Source: Mauremys mutica (taxonomy: Eukaryota > Chordata > Testudines > Geoemydidae). From it: a stretch of 64,000 nucleotides of DNA. Where the stretch lies: contig NC_059075.1 of the NCBI RefSeq assembly GCF_020497125.1, forward strand, positions 26,944,003 through 27,008,002, written 5' to 3'. The notes beneath the pieces are model-generated. The model was given only the letters and a program-made list of their open reading frames with translations. It did not search any database and was not told where the DNA came from. Below, in pieces: positions 60,096-64,000 of the stretch (position 1 is its first letter; every line of letters begins with the position of its first letter). Position numbers and translations under genes: made by a program.

Positions 60096-60584
60096 TAATA
60101 CATTTTTATGTTTTTAGAAGGTCTCTTTCTACAAGTCTATAATATATAATTTAACTACTGTTGTATGTAAAGTAAATAAGGTTTTTAAAATGTTTAAGAA
60201 CCTTCATTTAAAATTAAATTAAAACGCAGAGCCCCCCAGGACCCGGGCAGTGCAAGTGCCACTGAAAATCAGCTCGTGTGCCGCCTTTGGCACATGTGCC
60301 ATAGGCTGCCTACCCCCTGGTATAGAGGAAAGTAAATGGGAGTAATACTAGAAGAGGGAATACATAAACTAACACTCCCAAATACTAGCCTTAACTTACG
60401 GACATTAAAAAACCGTTAGAGCTCTGCATTCTGAGGGATTTTTCACTGATTCCTACTGTTGAGGAGAAAGAGTCCAGATTCTTCCAATAATGTTGTTAAT
60501 TTTGAAAACTGAATTTAAATATGATTTTTCATTTCACTGAAATACACTTTAACATTAGAAAGGAACTATTCTAGCATTCACTCA

Positions 60585-61590
<1,006 letters not shown>

Positions 61591-62503
61591 CAAGGTGGAT
61601 AAAAATCAATCTTTTAAAAAAAAAATTGGATTTTTAAAATTTAAAATCAGATTTTTTTTGATAAAATGCTTTTTCAAGAAAAACCTATCTAAAGCTAGTT
61701 TTAGATAAGATACAGTATAGCTCAAAGATATCTCATCATGGAATAGGGATTATAACTTCTAATTCTACAGTATGAGACAGTATATTCATGTAATGTTTAA
61801 GAAAAGTTTTGTAAATGAGTTCCAATAGTTCATGGATTAGGGATCCAATCTGATGGAGTTCCAGGGGCTTCTGTATAGATTATTTAGGTTAATCTTTCTA
61901 TCTACTCAATGGGACTCAGTACTCAGTCTAGAAGATACCCCCAGAGATGCTTACTTTTGTAGTTCTCAAACTATGGATGTGTGTCTCCAAAGATAACATG
62001 CTTGTTAACAGCAAATAAATAAATAAATATTTAGAGGTGAGAAATAACAGACCTCAACCCTACTGTCCCTCTGCAAATTTGTGTACGCAGAGTCAATCCC
62101 TTACCTCTCTCTAAAAGTGCAAAGTTTCAAAAAGTTCAACGAACAGAAGATTGTTGGGGGCGGAATAGATCTGGACAAGGAGAAGAAGTCTGGAGATAAA
62201 TGTGAGAAGGGAGGGACAGGTAGTAGAAACAAAAGTGAAACTTTTTGAGCAGCATATTCCAGACGTCTTGAGGTCCGAGTGTAGCCTTCATTGATTTGAG
62301 ATCTACCATACTATTCTCTCACTAGAAGGGAAAACCTGAAATTGCAGCAGTTTGGGAATAAGAGACCCAGTTTGGGAATAAGACTCATTCAAGAAAATAT
62401 CTGTTTGCTGATGATGTTTTAAAGAAAGTCACACAGTGAACTGGTGGAAGTCACTTTATCACTTCAACAGTCTCTGAATCCAAGTGCTTATCTCACTTTT
62501 AAC

Positions 62504-62564
62504 CAGGGCTTTTGGAGCCATGCTCTGGCTCCACTCTAGCTCCAGGCTCTGCTCCAAAGCCCTG
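62504..62564. mobile_element. 61-bp miniature hAT element
   Basis: Ends cagggcttttggagc and gctccaaagccctg. Perfect 8-bp duplication cttttaac (62496-62503, 62565-62572). The interior repeats the motif ctggctcca. It interrupts the transposase remnant of the host hAT. Confidence 0.95.
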
Positions 62565-62735
62565 CTTTTAACAGCAGTAGCTTCTTCTGCCAGTGTAGAA
62601 AGAATATTTTCTTCCTTTGGATTAATTCACTCCAAACTGAGAAATCGTTTGGGACCTGGAAAAGCAGGAAAGCTTGTTTTTCTTTTCCAGATTATGAACA
62701 AACAGGAAAATGGAGGTGAAGATGACTGATTTAGC
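62565..62735 (+). pseudogene. hAT transposase dimerisation domain remnant
   Basis: Reads LLTAVASSASVERIFSSFGL then IHSKLRNRLGPGKAGKLVFL, the conserved C-terminal dimerisation block (S-S-A-S-V-E-R-x-F-S). The upstream catalytic parts are gone. Confidence 0.88.
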
Positions 62736-64000
62736 TGCAGAAGCCAATATTTTAAGTTTCTCATGTTGACCTGGCTGACAGTCTATTTTAATTTGTGTGT
62801 TTTTTTAATATTTCATTTAACTATTTTAAACAATTTTAACAAAAACAAATCTGATTTTAAAAAACTTGAATGTTTAACTAAATAAAAAGTTAATATGCTT
62901 GTTTTGTTAAAATATTTTATGTTTTCTGTTGAAGAAAAAAATCCAGAATACATAATGTTGTTGTTTTAAATGTCTGCCAGGTGATGTTCTCTTCCTAATA
63001 CAGCATGGCAAAAAAATCCTCCAAATATTAATGATTAACCTGTTGAATTGGAGATAGTTCAAGTCCAACCACTTAAATATCTGCTTCATTTACCTTTGGT
63101 GAATGAAATAACCAATCATTCATTTCCTGATACAGCTGCAAAACTAATCTGAAAAGTTTTCAAAATAAAATCACTGTTTAAAAATATATAGTGTGTACCT
63201 TCTAAAAATGAAACCTACATCTATCTCTGAGTTGTGAAGAATATGCATTAAGGTTATAACAACCAGCAAGAATGCACTTTTAGGTAGAAATCCATGATTA
63301 AATTGAGTCTTCCTGACTAGTTACTTAAATCATGATTTAAATCAAATCCACCCTGATGAGCAAGACAAACAGCAGGTCAACAGCAGACTACAGACTTATT
63401 TAGAAGCCACAAAAGTTGACAGGCTACAAGAGGTAAACTAATATTTTTGTTAAGTATTTAGCCATCAAATTTCTCTGGATCTGATTAACTTCTTCTGGCT
63501 TATATTACAACAAAATTGACAGCATCCACTCAAGTTAAGTTGCAATATGTTTTCCCTTGCAGCCCAGCCCTCGCGTTCCCTCCTTTTCCAATTGCTCATA
63601 ACTTGAGAAATGAATGTTTGCACTGAAAGTTTTCCATGGTTCATTTCAGCACAAGTTAATTTTTGAAACAGTAAGCTATGTTTGAGAATTGTTGTTATAA
63701 AGGTAGAACTCAAACAGCTTCATCAAATGTTTCACACATGCATAACCAGACAATAACCACAAGTTTGATCAAAATTGATTTGTACGGATCTCACTGAAAT
63801 CTAAGAAGCCCACCCTGAAGGAAACTGTTTGTGGATTTGAAATTATGAGCATTGAAAGTTTACTCACATATGCATATAGAATTTTCAAATAGGACTATTT
63901 GCTTCGTCTACAGTTTCAAACAAGGATTTTCAATCTACGCCACCACGCACAACCCTACAACCAGCCAAAAGTTTTTGCTGCCACTTAAAATATCCCTTTG

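Larger units (their letters stand above)
58786..60319. mobile_element. hAT MITE (family A, copy 4), host of nested insertions
   Basis: Ends caggggtaggcagcct and ggctgcctaccccctg. Perfect 8-bp duplication gtatagag (58778-58785, 60320-60327). The MITE itself is about 300 bp; the remaining 1.2 kb is the Tigger-like element at 58864-60095 inserted in its left part. Confidence 0.95.
61591..63355 (+). mobile_element. hAT element remnant with transposase C-terminus
   Basis: 1765 bp. Ends caaggtggataaaaatcaat and gatttaaatcaaatccaccc. Perfect 8-bp duplication atgagcaa (61583-61590, 63356-63363). Only the transposase dimerisation domain remains (about 62565-62735), with a miniature hAT inserted just before it. 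It lies in PAPOLA intron 1, upstream of exon 2. Confidence 0.92.

Noticed and set aside
63356..64000. PAPOLA first exon or promoter
   Set aside because: The region is AT-rich with no CpG cluster and no ATG-bearing exon with a fitting donor that I could recognise.

Overview
This is an animal nuclear-genome window, almost certainly from a turtle and probably a hidden-necked one (Cryptodira). The evidence is tRNA-headed SINEs with CR1-like tails of the Cry I type, CR1 LINE ends, Gmr1-like Gypsy, DIRS, Penelope-like, hAT, PIF-Harbinger and Tigger-type elements. The window is not bacterial or viral: it has split genes, GT-AG introns and no operons.

Only one host gene is present. On the minus strand, positions 60759 down to 4478, lie 20 consecutive coding exons of PAPOLA, the canonical nuclear poly(A) polymerase alpha. 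Every exon was placed by translation and by its GT/AG borders, and every junction keeps the reading frame. Together they give 706 complete codons, residues 4 to 709 in human-like numbering. They include the GS motif, the catalytic aspartates D113, D115 and D167, the RNA-binding region, both nuclear localisation signals and the Ser/Thr-rich tail. The first exon (start codon plus about 8 coding bases) should lie above 64000. The last exon (about 30 residues plus the 3' UTR) should lie below position 1.

The rest is intron, much of it mobile DNA. From low to high coordinate: 1-4477 holds a palindromic hAT MITE, a SINE split by a hAT MITE, and a broken Gmr1-like Gypsy (SCAN-like capsid, CCHC, protease, integrase start). 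6475-8440 is an old CR1 with two hAT MITEs inside it. 14-17 kb has a GC-rich hAT MITE, a probable solo LTR and a CR1 end. 18.06-20 kb is a Penelope-like element in partial tandem. 21.1-24.5 kb is a DIRS-like retrotransposon carrying a palindromic retroposed insert. 28.8-33.5 kb is a two-gene PIF-Harbinger element. 33.6-37.75 kb is a hAT element with a decayed transposase, and inside it an intact fragment of histone H4. 49.2-53 kb has two Tigger-like MITEs around a fold-back hAT derivative. 58.8-60.3 kb is a three-level nest (SINE in Tigger-like in hAT). 61.6-63.4 kb is another hAT remnant with a 61-bp hAT inside it.

Most DNA-transposon borders are supported by target-site duplications read directly (8 bp for hAT, 3 bp for Harbinger, TA for Tigger-like). 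None of the mobile elements looks able to move by itself: the coding parts are frameshifted, stopped or truncated. The most unusual items are the 25-codon histone H4 fragment flanked by a 12-bp direct repeat, the 96-bp palindrome inside the DIRS element, and the 1.05-kb fold-back hAT next to PAPOLA exon 8. Family names come from recognition by eye; no database search was run.
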